Counted from the stretch's first letter, positions 16,052 through 24,384 are shown. The stretch is 64,000 nt of DNA from Streptomyces griseocarneus (GCF_014655595.1 NZ_BNBL01000010.1:124001-188000), one strand, 5' to 3'. Numbers and translations: made by a program. The notes: a model not told the origin generated them from the sequence alone.

Positions 16052-16536
16052 ATCTGACCACCGACCGCCTCATCCTGCGCCCGTGGACCCGGGCCGAGGC
16101 CGCCGCCGTCCTCGACGGCACCCGGCAACAGCACTGGGCCGACGACTTCCCCGCCGAAGGCGACGGCGTCGTGGCGGGACTCTTCGAGGACTTCCCCGCC
16201 TGGCTGGACGCCTACGGCCACCGCCTGGTCATCGAGCGCGAAAGCGGTCGGGTGGTCGGCTCGACGGGCCTGTTCTGGCCGCCCGCCGACGGCACCCTCG
16301 AGATCGGTTACGGCATCGTGCCGTCGCGTCGCGGCCGCGGCTACGCCCCCGAGGCGGCGCGCGCCCTGGCGGAGTTCGCCCTCACCTCGACGGATGTGCA
16401 CACGGTGTTCGCCACCGTGGAACTGTCGAATCCACCGTCGATCCGCGTGCTGGAGAAGGCGGGCTTCGAGCGGTGGAGCGCGGCGGGTGCGGGTGGCGCC
16501 GAAGACGGTGTCGTTCGGTTCCGCTTCGTGAAGTGA
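16021..16536 (+). CDS. GNAT acetyltransferase (RimJ/RimL-like)
   Basis: A 171-residue acetyl-CoA-dependent N-acetyltransferase. The N terminus LTTDRLILRPWTRAEA is typical of the RimJ/RimL branch. The acetyl-CoA loop is VPSRRGRGYAPEAARALAEFA (Q/RxxGxG/A, about residue 102) and the conserved closing segment is NPPSIRVLEKAGFERW. Members acetylate ribosomal protein N termini, polyamines or drugs; the substrate cannot be told. The ATG at 16021 gives a full-length domain. A strong upstream ribosome-binding site belongs to a possible leader ORF, so translation may be coupled. Confidence 0.85.
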   Translation: MSSFRTPTPLDLTTDRLILRPWTRAEAAAVLDGTRQQHWADDFPAEGDGVVAGLFEDFPAWLDAYGHRLVIERESGRVVGSTGLFWPPADGTLEIGYGIVPSRRGRGYAPEAARALAEFALTSTDVHTVFATVELSNPPSIRVLEKAGFERWSAAGAGGAEDGVVRFRFVK

Positions 16537-16602
16537 GTTGAGGGTTCGGGTGCGGGTGCGGGGGTGGCTACGGAGGCCGGCCCCGCCCCGCCCCCGCCCT
16601 GC

Positions 16603-17700
16603 TCACGCCGAGACGACGCCCTGCGCCGGGGCGGCGTCGTGCGAACGGTGGGCGGCGTTCCGCGCACGCCGGCGGGCAGGGCCCGGCCGGTCGAGCAATT
16701 CCTCGGCGCCGGCGGCCTGTTGGTAGTACACCTGCTTACCCGACCGCGCTCTTGTGACCAGGCCCGCACGGTGCAGGTGCGCGAGGTGGTAGGAGACGGT
16801 CGAGGGGCTCAGGTGGTGCCGTCGCGCGAGTTCCCCGGTCGTACGGGGCGAGGTGAGCCCCGCCAGCAGCGCGTACCGGGTGTGACCGACGACGTCGGCC
16901 AAGGGGTGCGCCGCCGGCTCGGCGGGCAGCTGCGGGACGGCTCCGCGCGCGGCCGGGTAGATGAGATAGGGCCCTCGTTCGTTCCAGGGGTCGGAGCTCA
17001 GCAGCCAGGTCGTGGCGAGCGGGGACGGGAGGAGGACGACGGGCCCGTCCGGCGCGGCGGTGACGTGGGGGCTGCCCGGCATGCTCAGGGTGCCGGCCGC
17101 GAAGGTGATCGCGGGGTGCAGGGAGTTCAACGCCGCGGCCAGGCCCTGGCGGACGACGACCTGCGCCCGGTGCTCGATGTCCTCCGCCACCCGGGGCCGC
17201 AGCGCGGGCCACGCGGGCGCGATGGCCGTCTTCCAGAGCACCTCCATCTCGCACGCCGCCCGTTGGGCGAGGCCGTCCTCACCCAGGCTGTCGAGGAAGG
17301 GGCGGACGGCGGCGTTCCCGCGGCCGCGTGCCGCCTTCGGTTCGGAGGCCGGGGAGTGGTGCGGCGGCGGTCCGGACACGAGCCTGGTCATCTGCCGGGC
17401 GACGACCTGGGCGGGCGTGCGGGCGATCTGGTGGAGCTCCGCGTCGAGATCGGGAGCGCTGCCGGCGGTCAGCGCCGGCGTCAGGAAGTCCGGCGCGTAG
17501 TCACTGATGTCACTGTGCAGCGCCCCCAGCAGCGGAAGGCGCCCGTCCGCCAGCGCCGCGCGCACCGCGTGCCGCACGGCCCGGCCGTGATCCGACGGCC
17601 CGGGATGCAGCGGATGCAGCACTGCCGCGGCCTGCATGAGAGGGGACACCGCGAAGCGGGAGCGGGCCAGCGAGTCGGCCGTCAATGCGATAGCGACCAT
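16603..17700 (-). CDS. ArsR/SmtB-type winged-helix regulator with DUF5937-like N domain
   Basis: A 365-residue regulator. The DNA-binding winged helix is at the C terminus (RYALLAGLTSPRTTGELARRHHLSPSTVSYHLAHLHRAGLV, about residues 270-320). A long N-terminal domain of unknown ligand precedes it, a layout recurrent in Streptomyces. No metal-binding cysteines typical of metal-sensing ArsR proteins are visible, so a small-molecule or other signal is likelier. The ATG at 17700 (MVAIALTADSLARSRF) matches the usual start. It is convergent with the acetyltransferase gene. Confidence 0.8.
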   Translation of the reverse strand: MVAIALTADSLARSRFAVSPLMQAAAVLHPLHPGPSDHGRAVRHAVRAALADGRLPLLGALHSDISDYAPDFLTPALTAGSAPDLDAELHQIARTPAQVVARQMTRLVSGPPPHHSPASEPKAARGRGNAAVRPFLDSLGEDGLAQRAACEMEVLWKTAIAPAWPALRPRVAEDIEHRAQVVVRQGLAAALNSLHPAITFAAGTLSMPGSPHVTAAPDGPVVLLPSPLATTWLLSSDPWNERGPYLIYPAARGAVPQLPAEPAAHPLADVVGHTRYALLAGLTSPRTTGELARRHHLSPSTVSYHLAHLHRAGLVTRARSGKQVYYQQAAGAEELLDRPGPARRRARNAAHRSHDAAPAQGVVSA

Positions 17701-17869
17701 CCACCCAGTGCAGCACACGCGTCGAACCTGATCGAATCGTTCCCTCCGATCCCGGCCACCGTGCTTGGCTCGAACGCGAGGCCCCGTCCGGAGCGCCTCA
17801 TCGGGGGCTACGCGGCAGGAACCAGCGCCAGGACGCTACGGGGGTGCGTCCCGGCGCCGGTTCCGCCCT

Positions 17870-18364
17870 TCACGGCTTGCCGCGCGCACTCCGCCGGTTC
17901 GCCTCCCGCACTCTTCGCCGGAGCTCGTCGTACCGCCGCCCCACGGCACCCGTGCCGGCACCGGCGACGGTCGCCCCGTCGGGGGCGCCGGAAGGACCGC
18001 GCTCCGGCAGCTCGAGCGCCAGGGCGAGCGCCCGGTAGTCGACCACGCGCCGGGTGCCGCAGCGGGTGCAGGTTTGGATGCCGCCGGATGTTGTCCAGGA
18101 GGAGTCGGAGCCGTCGTCGGAGTCGACGTCGGCGTGGGGGCAGGCCGGGGCCGCCGTGCCGCCGGGCGTCTGGTCTTCGGACCGCTGGAGTGGTTCGTAA
18201 CGCTGCTGCTTCCCCGAGGGGAAGACGGGGAGCCGAGCGGCTTTTGGGGGTGCGCTTCGGCGCGTGGGCGCGGACAGGACCGGCCGTGTGCCCAGCGCGC
18301 AGCCGAGGAGGTGCAGCACCATGAACGTGGGCAGGGCTGCGAGCGCTGCCTGAAGGGTGGTCAC
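17870..18364 (-). CDS. putative zinc-ribbon protein of a small operon
   Basis: A 164-residue protein of no recognised family. An N-terminal hydrophobic stretch (ALAALPTFMVLHLLGCALG, residues 6-24) could be a membrane anchor. A possible zinc site follows in the middle: ACPHAD and, about 20 residues later, TCTRCGTRRVVDYRALA. The C terminus is basic (YDELRRRVREANRRSARGKP). The GTG start at 18364 overlaps the upstream gene's TGA (GTGA), so translation is coupled. Composition is less extreme than in housekeeping genes, consistent with an accessory region. Confidence 0.55.
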   Translation of the reverse strand: MTTLQAALAALPTFMVLHLLGCALGTRPVLSAPTRRSAPPKAARLPVFPSGKQQRYEPLQRSEDQTPGGTAAPACPHADVDSDDGSDSSWTTSGGIQTCTRCGTRRVVDYRALALALELPERGPSGAPDGATVAGAGTGAVGRRYDELRRRVREANRRSARGKP

Positions 18365-18573
18365 GAGTGCGCCGCCCGCAGATGGCGGCCCATGGCCACG
18401 GCCGCGGCCTCGGCTTCTTGTGTGTTCCCTTGCCGAACGGACGCGTAGTGCCGCGCCTTGATTTCCGCGCAGCCCGCGCAGGGCTGTGGAGCAGGGCCTG
18501 CGGTCTTCCCCGTGACCGAGTGCCCGTCCGACAAGAACGCTTCCCGTGGCTGTGACGGATCGGTAGTAGCCAT
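18361..18573 (-). CDS. small Cys-motif protein, first gene of a two-gene operon
   Basis: A 70-residue protein with one CAGC motif (PAPQPCAGCAEIKARHYASV, about residues 29-48) and an Ala-rich helix ending MGRHLRAAHS. I recognise the general type as small Streptomyces accessory proteins but not a function. It overlaps the next gene by 4 nt. Its start at 18573 is 46 bp from a perfect 16-bp palindrome shared with the divergent GntR gene, so GntR control is likely. Confidence 0.55.
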   Translation of the reverse strand: MATTDPSQPREAFLSDGHSVTGKTAGPAPQPCAGCAEIKARHYASVRQGNTQEAEAAAVAMGRHLRAAHS

Positions 18574-18618
18574 CTGGACTCCCGAACAGTAGGAGGACGG
18601 TTCCCGGAGCGCACGCGT

Positions 18619-18665
18619 ACATCTCTAGAGATGTTGCCAGTGAAGCAGTTCATCTCTAGAGAAGT
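18619..18665. promoter_or_regulatory. paired palindromic operators between small operon and GntR gene
   Basis: ACATCTCTAGAGATGT (18619-18634) is a perfect 16-bp palindrome. A second copy of its core TCTCTAGAGA lies at 18653-18662. The centres are 31 bp apart, about three helical turns, so two dimers would bind the same face. The site lies between the divergent starts at 18573 and 18766. Palindromes of this size are usual for GntR/HutC regulators. Confidence 0.75.
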
Positions 18666-18765
18666 CAACGGGCTTTGGAAATTGCGCACCTGGTTTGTGG
18701 CGCCCCCACTCCGCGTCAGCGACAGGGCGCCCGTACGCTGTCCAGAGAAGAGAGGTGATCACCCG

Positions 18766-19524
18766 ATGGCCAACCAGGACACTGGCCGCCAGCCCAAGTA
18801 CCAGAGGATCGCCGCCGAGCTGCGGAACGCGATTCGGGCAGGCGAGTACGGACCTGGTGACCGACTGCCCGGCGAGAACGAGCTGATGGCCGCCTACAAC
18901 GTGGCTCGCATGACAGCGCGGCAGGCGTTGGGCGTGCTGCAGAGTGAAGGCATCACCGAAGCCCGGAAGGGCGCCGGCGTATTCGTGCGATCGTTCCGCC
19001 CGCTTCGACGACGCGGCATCCAGCGGCTGGCCGAGGAAACCTGGGGCTCCGGCCGGTCGATCTGGTCGGCCGACACCGAGGACCGGGCCCTGGTCGTCGA
19101 CAACATAGAGATTGCCGAGCGAACAGCGCCCGTGCGGGTCGCCGAGGTTCTGGACCTCGCATCCAACGCGCCCGTCTGCGTCCGGAGTCGGCGGTTCGTT
19201 CTGGACGGCAAACCGGTGTTGTTCTCCACCTCCTACCTGCCCATCGACCTTGTCGCCGGGTCCGCGATCACGCGGGAGGACACCGGCCCGGGAGGGACGT
19301 ACGCGAGGCTCGCGGAGCTCGGCCACAAGCCGGTTCGCTTCCGCGAGGAGATTCGCTGCCGGATGCCTTCCGTCGAAGAGGCCGAACAGCTCGACCTCTC
19401 GCTGGGCATGCCCGTCGTCCACATCGTCCGTACCGCGTTCGCCGAGGACGGCAGGGCGGTCGAGATCAGCGAGATGACGCTGGACTCCGCGTCGTACGTG
19501 CTGGAGTACGAGTTCGGCGCCTGA
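18766..19524 (+). CDS. GntR/HutC-family transcriptional regulator
   Basis: A 252-residue regulator. The N-terminal GntR winged helix (KYQRIAAELRNAIRAGEYGPGDRLPGENEL ... MTARQALGVLQSEG, residues 9-75) precedes a UTRA ligand-binding domain (about 95-245; ends MTLDSASYVLEYEF). HutC-type members are repressors released by small metabolites. The ATG at 18766 follows AGAGAGGTG; an upstream in-frame ATG at 18631 lies inside the operator and is rejected. It is divergent from the two small genes, with paired palindromes between, so it probably represses them and itself. Related regulators are often linked to Streptomyces integrative elements, but no integrase is present here. Confidence 0.85.
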   Translation: MANQDTGRQPKYQRIAAELRNAIRAGEYGPGDRLPGENELMAAYNVARMTARQALGVLQSEGITEARKGAGVFVRSFRPLRRRGIQRLAEETWGSGRSIWSADTEDRALVVDNIEIAERTAPVRVAEVLDLASNAPVCVRSRRFVLDGKPVLFSTSYLPIDLVAGSAITREDTGPGGTYARLAELGHKPVRFREEIRCRMPSVEEAEQLDLSLGMPVVHIVRTAFAEDGRAVEISEMTLDSASYVLEYEFGA

Positions 19525-19585
19525 CGCGTCAGGGGGTCCGCCTCGGCGGCCGGTTCCCGGGGCCCCGTGCCCTATGTTGACTGCC

Positions 19586-19879
19586 ATGGCAGATCCGCAG
19601 GGCGCCTCGCCCGTCGACCCGGCCCGGGCAGCCTATGTCTACATGCAAGTGGCGGACCACATCGCCGCACGGATAGCGGCGGGCGACTTGCGACCGGGCG
19701 CCCGCCTGCCGGGCGAGCGCGACCTGGGAGCGGAGTACGGCGTGGCGATCGGCACGACCCGCCGCGCGATCCGGGAACTGCGCGACCGGGGCCTGCTGTT
19801 GACCTTGCCGGCGAAGGGCACGTTCGTTCGTGGCGGAGCAGCCGCCCGGAGAGTGACTGCCCGGACAGGCGGCGGTTAA
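19586..19879 (+). CDS. minimal GntR-type DNA-binding protein (no effector domain)
   Basis: A 97-residue protein consisting only of a GntR winged helix (AAYVYMQVADHIAARIAAGDLRPGARLPGERDLGAEYGV ... TRRAIRELRDRGLL, residues 13-75) plus a short basic tail. There is no UTRA/FCD ligand domain, so it is either a stand-alone YtrA-like regulator or a truncated copy. The ATG at 19586 is the second Met of the frame. It starts 61 bp after the larger GntR gene on the same strand, so the two may be co-transcribed. Confidence 0.75.
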   Translation: MADPQGASPVDPARAAYVYMQVADHIAARIAAGDLRPGARLPGERDLGAEYGVAIGTTRRAIRELRDRGLLLTLPAKGTFVRGGAAARRVTARTGGG

Positions 19880-19942
19880 CGAAAGCGCCGTCTCCGCCCG
19901 CCGGCGTCTGCCACTCTTGGCGCCACGCGAGCTGAGGGGGGA

Positions 19943-20257
19943 ATGCCCATGAACGCTGGATTCGGGCTCATCGTGCGTTTCACGCTGCGGGACGCGGCCG
20001 CGGCGGACGGCTTCGACGAGTTGGTGGCCCGGACCCTGGAGGGCATTCGGCAGCACGAGGCCGGCACTGTGGCGTACGTCAGTCACCGGGTGCCGGGCGA
20101 ACCGGGCCTGCGGGTTTTCTACGAGCTGTACGAGAGCCGGGCCGCCTTCGACGCCCACGAACGGCAGCCGCACACGCGGCACTTCCTCGAGGAGCGCGAG
20201 AAATTCGTGCGGCAGACAGATGTGACCTTTCTGGAGCACATCGATGGAAAGGTGTGA
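19943..20257 (+). CDS. antibiotic biosynthesis monooxygenase (ABM) domain protein
   Basis: A 104-residue single-domain protein with the dimeric alpha/beta-barrel ABM pattern: GLIVRFTLRDA at the N terminus, then VFYELYESRAAFDAHERQPHTRHFLEE near residue 60. Members are cofactor-free monooxygenases, heme-degrading enzymes or small-molecule binders. The ATG at 19943 is 5 nt from GAGG; an ATG two codons later is possible. Its stop overlaps the GTG of a decayed XRE regulator by 4 nt, implying the two were once translationally coupled. Confidence 0.8.
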   Translation: MPMNAGFGLIVRFTLRDAAAADGFDELVARTLEGIRQHEAGTVAYVSHRVPGEPGLRVFYELYESRAAFDAHERQPHTRHFLEEREKFVRQTDVTFLEHIDGKV

Positions 20258-21103
20258 CGAGACCGGTGGTCCCCGATGGGCAGCGCGCGTTCGGCGCACG
20301 GGTTGCGGAACTGCGTGCGGAGCGTGGGCTGACCCAACGGGAACTGGCGGCTGAGATCGGCCGCACGACAAGCTGGCTTTCACAGGTGGAGCGCGGCCGT
20401 GGATCATGCCTGGTCCCTCGCCTATAGCGACCGGTTCTCCGAGCTGACCGCTTCGCTGAGTTCGCTCGTTCCGACGCTGGAGCGTGTGGTGCGCACGGCC
20501 GTCGAGCGTGAGAGGCACGAGGCCTACAGTTTGCTCGCCCGTACCTATCAGGCGATGTCGGCAGCCTTTGTGCGCCAGAACGAGGCCGATGCCGCCTGGG
20601 TGGCCGCCGACAGGTCCGTCGCTGCTGCCGAGCTGTCCGGCCGCTTGCCGGATGTCATCGCAGGTACGTTTCGGCTCGCGCACGCATGCGTTCGCCTCAA
20701 GAGGTACGACCAGGCGGAACATGTCGCGCAGTCCGCTGTGAACGCGCTCGTTCGGCATATCGATCGCGTCGGAACGTCACCGGAGATGCTGTCCCTTCTC
20801 GGCTCCTTGCATTTGGCGCTTGCGCTGGTGCACGCGCGATGCAGGAACCGTGCCGGTGCCCGGAGTGAGATAGAGCGTGCACGCCAAGTGGCCGCACAGC
20901 TCGGCGATGACCGCAACGACTTCAATCTCGAATTCGGGCCGACCAATGTCGAGATCCAGGCCGTATCCGTTGCCGTCGACCTGGGCGATGCGGGCGAAGC
21001 CCTGGACGTGGGTGGGCGGGTGGACGCCTCTGGCCTCTCCATCGAGCGCCGGGCGAGGCTCGCTCTCGATCCGCTCGCGCGGCGCACGGATGCGATGTCG
21101 TAG
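20254..21103 (+). pseudogene. decayed XRE-HTH/TPR regulator
   Basis: The first piece (GTG 20254 to TAG 20427) encodes an XRE helix-turn-helix, VAELRAERGLTQRELAAEIG followed by TSWLSQVERGR, then breaks off. From about 20399 a different frame encodes a long TPR-like helical part (DAAWVAADRSVAAAEL, YDQAEHVAQSAVNAL, DRNDFNLEFGPTNVEIQAV). It ends in SIERRARLALDP at 21103, where intact relatives continue. Intact proteins of this type have about 100 linker residues between the two parts in one frame. So an internal deletion, a frame change and probably a lost C terminus are inferred. The start overlaps the ABM stop (GTGA). Confidence 0.72.
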
Positions 21104-21881
21104 CCAGGGGCCGGCCGAGAGGCCGGTGCGACTCCGTTCCCGGCTCAGGAGGCGGCGGGCTCGCCCCAGCGAATTCAGACGGCAGGCCGAGCCTGCGCAC
21201 CTGGTCCACCAGGTCCGGTTCCGCACCCAGGGCGGTCAGCCGGGGAGGGGCGTGGTGCGCGAGCCACGCGTTCAGTTCGTGGGTGACCGCCGTTTTGTTG
21301 TCGTCCCAGTACCACCAGTCGCCCGGCAGAACGTCGGACTCCAGGTCGTAGATCCAGGCGTCGACCGCCTCGAGCAGGTGCCGGTCGGCGATCGGGCCCC
21401 TGTGCGCTGCCCATTGGCCGAGCCAGGGGGTCACGGTCCCCGACGCCGTCGCGCACGTGGCGAACACTTCGTGGGCCGGGGTCGGCGGGTTCGCCGTCTC
21501 GAGGGTGTGAGCCCACCACGCGTGCAGGAAGCCGGATACCGCCTCGTACTGCTCCTTCGGCCAGTCGCGCCACTCCGTACGCGCCAGCGACCAGCCGACC
21601 TGGTCCCGGCCCCCGTTCCCCACCGTGGCCAGGACATACGTGAACTGGGGGAGCAGGCGCCGGAGCAGAGCGTCCCGGTCCTTCCAGCGCACGTCCACCC
21701 ATGTCCGGTACAGCAGGTTCACACCGAGCGGCGCATCCGGCGTTTTGAGCAGCGTGAGTTCCTCAGGGCTGCCCCAATGGCACTCGCAGGTCGATTCGTC
21801 GGGGTGGACGTTCATCCCGCCGAAGACCTGGCGTGTGCGGTCCAGTGCTGCTCTGAGCCGGGCATCGGTGACAGAAGCCAT
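20922..21881 (-). CDS. uncharacterised protein with an abnormal antisense-derived tail
   Basis: The first 240 or so residues look like an ordinary cytoplasmic protein: VFGGMNVHPDESTCECHWGSPEELTLLKTPD near the start, with a possible metal-binding ECH, then DWPKEQYEAVSGFLHAWWAHTLE and TPWLGQWAAHRGPIADRHLLEAVDAW. I believe similar uncharacterised proteins exist in Streptomyces and end near the motif RRLGLPSEF. Here the frame continues about 80 more residues, Arg/Pro-rich, directly antisense to the TPR part of the decayed regulator. That extension is probably not native. The start is ATG 21881; codons further upstream to 22082 look non-coding. Confidence 0.6.
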   Translation of the reverse strand: MASVTDARLRAALDRTRQVFGGMNVHPDESTCECHWGSPEELTLLKTPDAPLGVNLLYRTWVDVRWKDRDALLRRLLPQFTYVLATVGNGGRDQVGWSLARTEWRDWPKEQYEAVSGFLHAWWAHTLETANPPTPAHEVFATCATASGTVTPWLGQWAAHRGPIADRHLLEAVDAWIYDLESDVLPGDWWYWDDNKTAVTHELNAWLAHHAPPRLTALGAEPDLVDQVRRLGLPSEFAGASPPPPEPGTESHRPLGRPLATTSHPCAARADRERASPGARWRGQRRPPAHPRPGLRPHRPGRRQRIRPGSRHWSARIRD

Positions 21882-22069
21882 GGCAGGCCCCTCTCGGGTA
21901 CTCCGACGGGCTCGCGCCGATCGAAGATCGCACCCTAACCGATGCGCTCGGCTCGGCGACGCAGCGAACCTTGACGCGCCTCTGACGCCGGCGCCCGCAG
22001 GTCGGGCCAAAGGATGACATAGCCTGTGAAGAGCCTTAATGATCTTGATGGTGAAATGTGGGGTACCGC

Positions 22070-22699
22070 ATGAAGTTCGCACGTGTTTCCGCCGTTGCCG
22101 TGGCTGCCGCGATCGCGCCGGCCGTTCTGCTGTCCTCGCCGGCCTTCGCAGCCGGTGCCGGCGCCAAGGCGCCTGTCGCCGTGGCGGAGGCGAAGCCGGG
22201 TGACGGGACCGTCAAGCTCTCGGACATGTCGGTGGACGACCTGCGGGTCGCGGTGCTGACGGTGATGGGGAAGCCCGGAACCGGTGAGGGTGTCAAGCGG
22301 GCGGGGGACAAGGCGCTGCGGGGCACCGTCGACGACCTGCGGCACTTCCTCGAGGTGGGCCAGTACCAGGCTCGCGAGGAGGACGACCGCGTTGCCGTTC
22401 TGACGGTGATGGGAAAGCCCGGCACAGGCAAGGCGGTGAAGGCGGCGGGTGACAAGGCGCTGCGGGGGACCGCCGCCGACCTGCGGCACTTCCTCGAGGT
22501 GGGCCAGTACCAGGCTCGTGAGGAGGACGACCGCGTCGCCGTTCTGACGATCATGGCGAACGGCGGCGAGGCGGTGAAGGCGGCGGGTGACAAGGCGCTG
22601 CGGGGCACCCCCGCCGACGTGCGCCGTTTCCTCGAGGTCGGCCAGTACGAGGCCCGGAAGATCGACAACCAGAAGAAGCCCGTCGGCGGCAAGCACTAG
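22070..22699 (+). CDS. secreted ALF-repeat protein
   Basis: A 209-residue protein with a Sec signal peptide (MKFARVSAVAVAAAIAPAVLL, cleavage after FAAG near residue 31) followed by three 48-residue repeats. Each repeat reads DRVAVLTVMGKPG...AVKAAGDKALRGT...DLRHFLEVGQYQAREED, with the Ala/Leu/Phe pattern of ALF short repeats. These occur in Streptomyces secreted proteins of unknown function. The first two repeats are nearly identical and the third lacks the GKP segment. A short basic tail (NQKKPVGGKH) ends it. The ATG at 22070 follows a weak ribosome-binding site. Confidence 0.82.
   Translation: MKFARVSAVAVAAAIAPAVLLSSPAFAAGAGAKAPVAVAEAKPGDGTVKLSDMSVDDLRVAVLTVMGKPGTGEGVKRAGDKALRGTVDDLRHFLEVGQYQAREEDDRVAVLTVMGKPGTGKAVKAAGDKALRGTAADLRHFLEVGQYQAREEDDRVAVLTIMANGGEAVKAAGDKALRGTPADVRRFLEVGQYEARKIDNQKKPVGGKH
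22241..22665 (+). repeat. 144-bp tandem coding repeat (three units)
   Basis: Units begin at 22241, 22385 and 22529, exactly 144 bp apart, and encode the ALF repeats. Long identical runs between units, especially around CACTTCCTCGAGGTGGGCCA, suggest recent duplication or conversion; the third unit is slightly shorter. Confidence 0.88.
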
Positions 22700-22798
22700 C
22701 GGGCCAGGCGGCGTCGGCCCGAAAATCGTTCCTCGCGAGTGCCAGATGATCTTTAGAGTGCAGACGCAGAAGTCATGGCACGAAAGAGGGGCGGCACC

Positions 22799-23656
22799 AT
22801 GAGCGGGCGGCATGACGGGGGATCGGGCGAGGGCCGGGTCTGGTTCGTCACCGGGACGAGTTCCGGGTTCGGGCGGGAGCTCACGCGGGCCGTCGTCGCT
22901 CATGGCGACCGCGTGGTGGCCACCGCGCGGGACGTCGCGGCCGTCGAGGACCTGGTGGCGCTCGCGCCGGATCGTGTGCGGGCCGTCAGGCTGGACGTCA
23001 CCGATGCCGAGTCCATCCGGCAGGCCGTGGCCGAAGCCGAGGCGGGCTTCGGCCGGATCGACGTTCTGGTGAACAACGCGGGGTCGGGGCTGCTCGGTGC
23101 TTTCGAGGAGCTGAGCGACAGCGCTCTGCGCCACAACTTCGAGACCAATCTCTTCGGTGCGATGGCGGTCACCCGCGCCGTCCTGCCGCTGATGCGGCGT
23201 CGGCGCTCGGGGCACATCGTCCAGATGTCGTCGGTGATCGGTGTGATCGCCGGGCCGGGCGGCACCGCGTACGCCGGGACGAAGTTCGCGCTGGAAGGCA
23301 TGTCGGAGGCCCTCGCGGCCGAAGTCGCCCACCTCGGCATTCGCGTCACCATCGTGGAACCGGGGCCCTTCCGTACGGACTTCGGCGGGCGGGCGCTGCA
23401 GTGGGGCGAGCCGATGGAGGACTACGCCGGGCTCATGGGGCCGGCGCGCAAGGCGCTGGAGGCCTCGCACGGTTCGCAGTCGGGCGACCCGTATCGCGGG
23501 GCCGAGGCCATCATCGCCGCGGTCGGACTCGACGAACCGCCACTGCGGCTCCCCCTGGGGGCGGAGGCCTTCGCCTGGATCCGTGCCCATCTCCGCGCGC
23601 GGCTCGAGCAGTTGGACGCGGTGGAGGAGATCGGGGCGGACACCGCTTTCCGGTGA
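22799..23656 (+). CDS. classical short-chain dehydrogenase/reductase
   Basis: A 285-residue NAD(P)-dependent SDR. It shows the cofactor motif TGTSSGFG (residues 18-25), NNAG near residue 92, a catalytic SS near residue 142 and YAGTK (Tyr/Lys) near residue 158. Basic residues after the first strands (ATARD) favour NADP. It resembles oxidoreductases of the SDR5C type often annotated as SDR family NAD(P)-dependent oxidoreductase. Substrate unknown. ATG 22799 follows AAGAGGGGCGG. It is convergent with the next acetyltransferase gene, 13 bp between stops. Confidence 0.88.
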   Translation: MSGRHDGGSGEGRVWFVTGTSSGFGRELTRAVVAHGDRVVATARDVAAVEDLVALAPDRVRAVRLDVTDAESIRQAVAEAEAGFGRIDVLVNNAGSGLLGAFEELSDSALRHNFETNLFGAMAVTRAVLPLMRRRRSGHIVQMSSVIGVIAGPGGTAYAGTKFALEGMSEALAAEVAHLGIRVTIVEPGPFRTDFGGRALQWGEPMEDYAGLMGPARKALEASHGSQSGDPYRGAEAIIAAVGLDEPPLRLPLGAEAFAWIRAHLRARLEQLDAVEEIGADTAFR

Positions 23657-23669
23657 CGTCCGGTCAGAC

Positions 23670-24278
23670 TCAGAGCGGGGTAAGGATCATGAGGACCTCG
23701 TCGCGGGTGTCGTCCGGTGCGAAGCGGAGGGCTCCGGGCCACCGGCCGATCTCGCGCCAGCCCAACCGCCCGTAGAAGTCCTCCAGCCCCTCGCCTCCCC
23801 GCGCGGCGAGGCGCAACTGCTCGAGCCCCAGCTCGTCGCGGGCTGTCCGTCGCAGCTCGCGGACGAGGGCGGAGCCGACGCCACGTCCCCGGAAGCCGGG
23901 ATGGGTCTGGAGGTGGTGGATCGTGCCCCAGTGGCCCACGAGCCGGTAGGGGTCGCGCTTGAGGACGGCCCAGCCGGCCAGGGCCTCGCCGGACCGGGCG
24001 ATGACGAGACGGCTGTTGTCCGGGGCGAGACGGCCGAGGAGCCCGTCCAGCACGGGCGCGACGTCGCCGTCCCCGACCGGGGGAAACGGGAATCCGGCCG
24101 CACCGCCCGCATTGGTGACCGCGATCCAGCAGTCGATCAGCTCTCGCCGGAGCCCGGGCGTGACGTCGCGGGGGTCGGATATCTGGGCGAGCGTGAGCGT
24201 GAAGGCGAGCGGGGCGCCGGGCCGGGCGCCGGGCCGGGCGTCGTGGGCGCTCTCGAGTGTGTCGTCCTGCTGGGGCAT
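23670..24278 (-). CDS. GNAT-family N-acetyltransferase
   Basis: A 202-residue acetyltransferase with the acetyl-CoA loop HPGFRGRGVGSALVRELRR (about residues 128-146) and the late beta-strand/alpha segment LEDFYGRLGWREIG. The N-terminal 25 residues are a low-complexity Ala/Pro/Gly extension. The substrate is unknown. ATG 24278 is taken as start; an internal start after the extension is possible. It is divergent from the cupin gene 106 bp away. Confidence 0.82.
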   Translation of the reverse strand: MPQQDDTLESAHDARPGARPGAPLAFTLTLAQISDPRDVTPGLRRELIDCWIAVTNAGGAAGFPFPPVGDGDVAPVLDGLLGRLAPDNSRLVIARSGEALAGWAVLKRDPYRLVGHWGTIHHLQTHPGFRGRGVGSALVRELRRTARDELGLEQLRLAARGGEGLEDFYGRLGWREIGRWPGALRFAPDDTRDEVLMILTPL

Positions 24279-24384
24279 GGGAGCAGCATGTCAGCGGGGT
24301 CTGACATTCCCGCCTGGAGACCCCGCACCCGCCTGCCTATCGTGAGAGATGAGGCACCTGCTCCGGATCCGGAGGGAGACGGTC

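Noticed and set aside
18631..18765. Longer start for the GntR regulator at ATG 18631
   Set aside because: It would place the operator palindromes inside the coding region and adds residues unlike the family; ATG 18766 has the ribosome-binding site.
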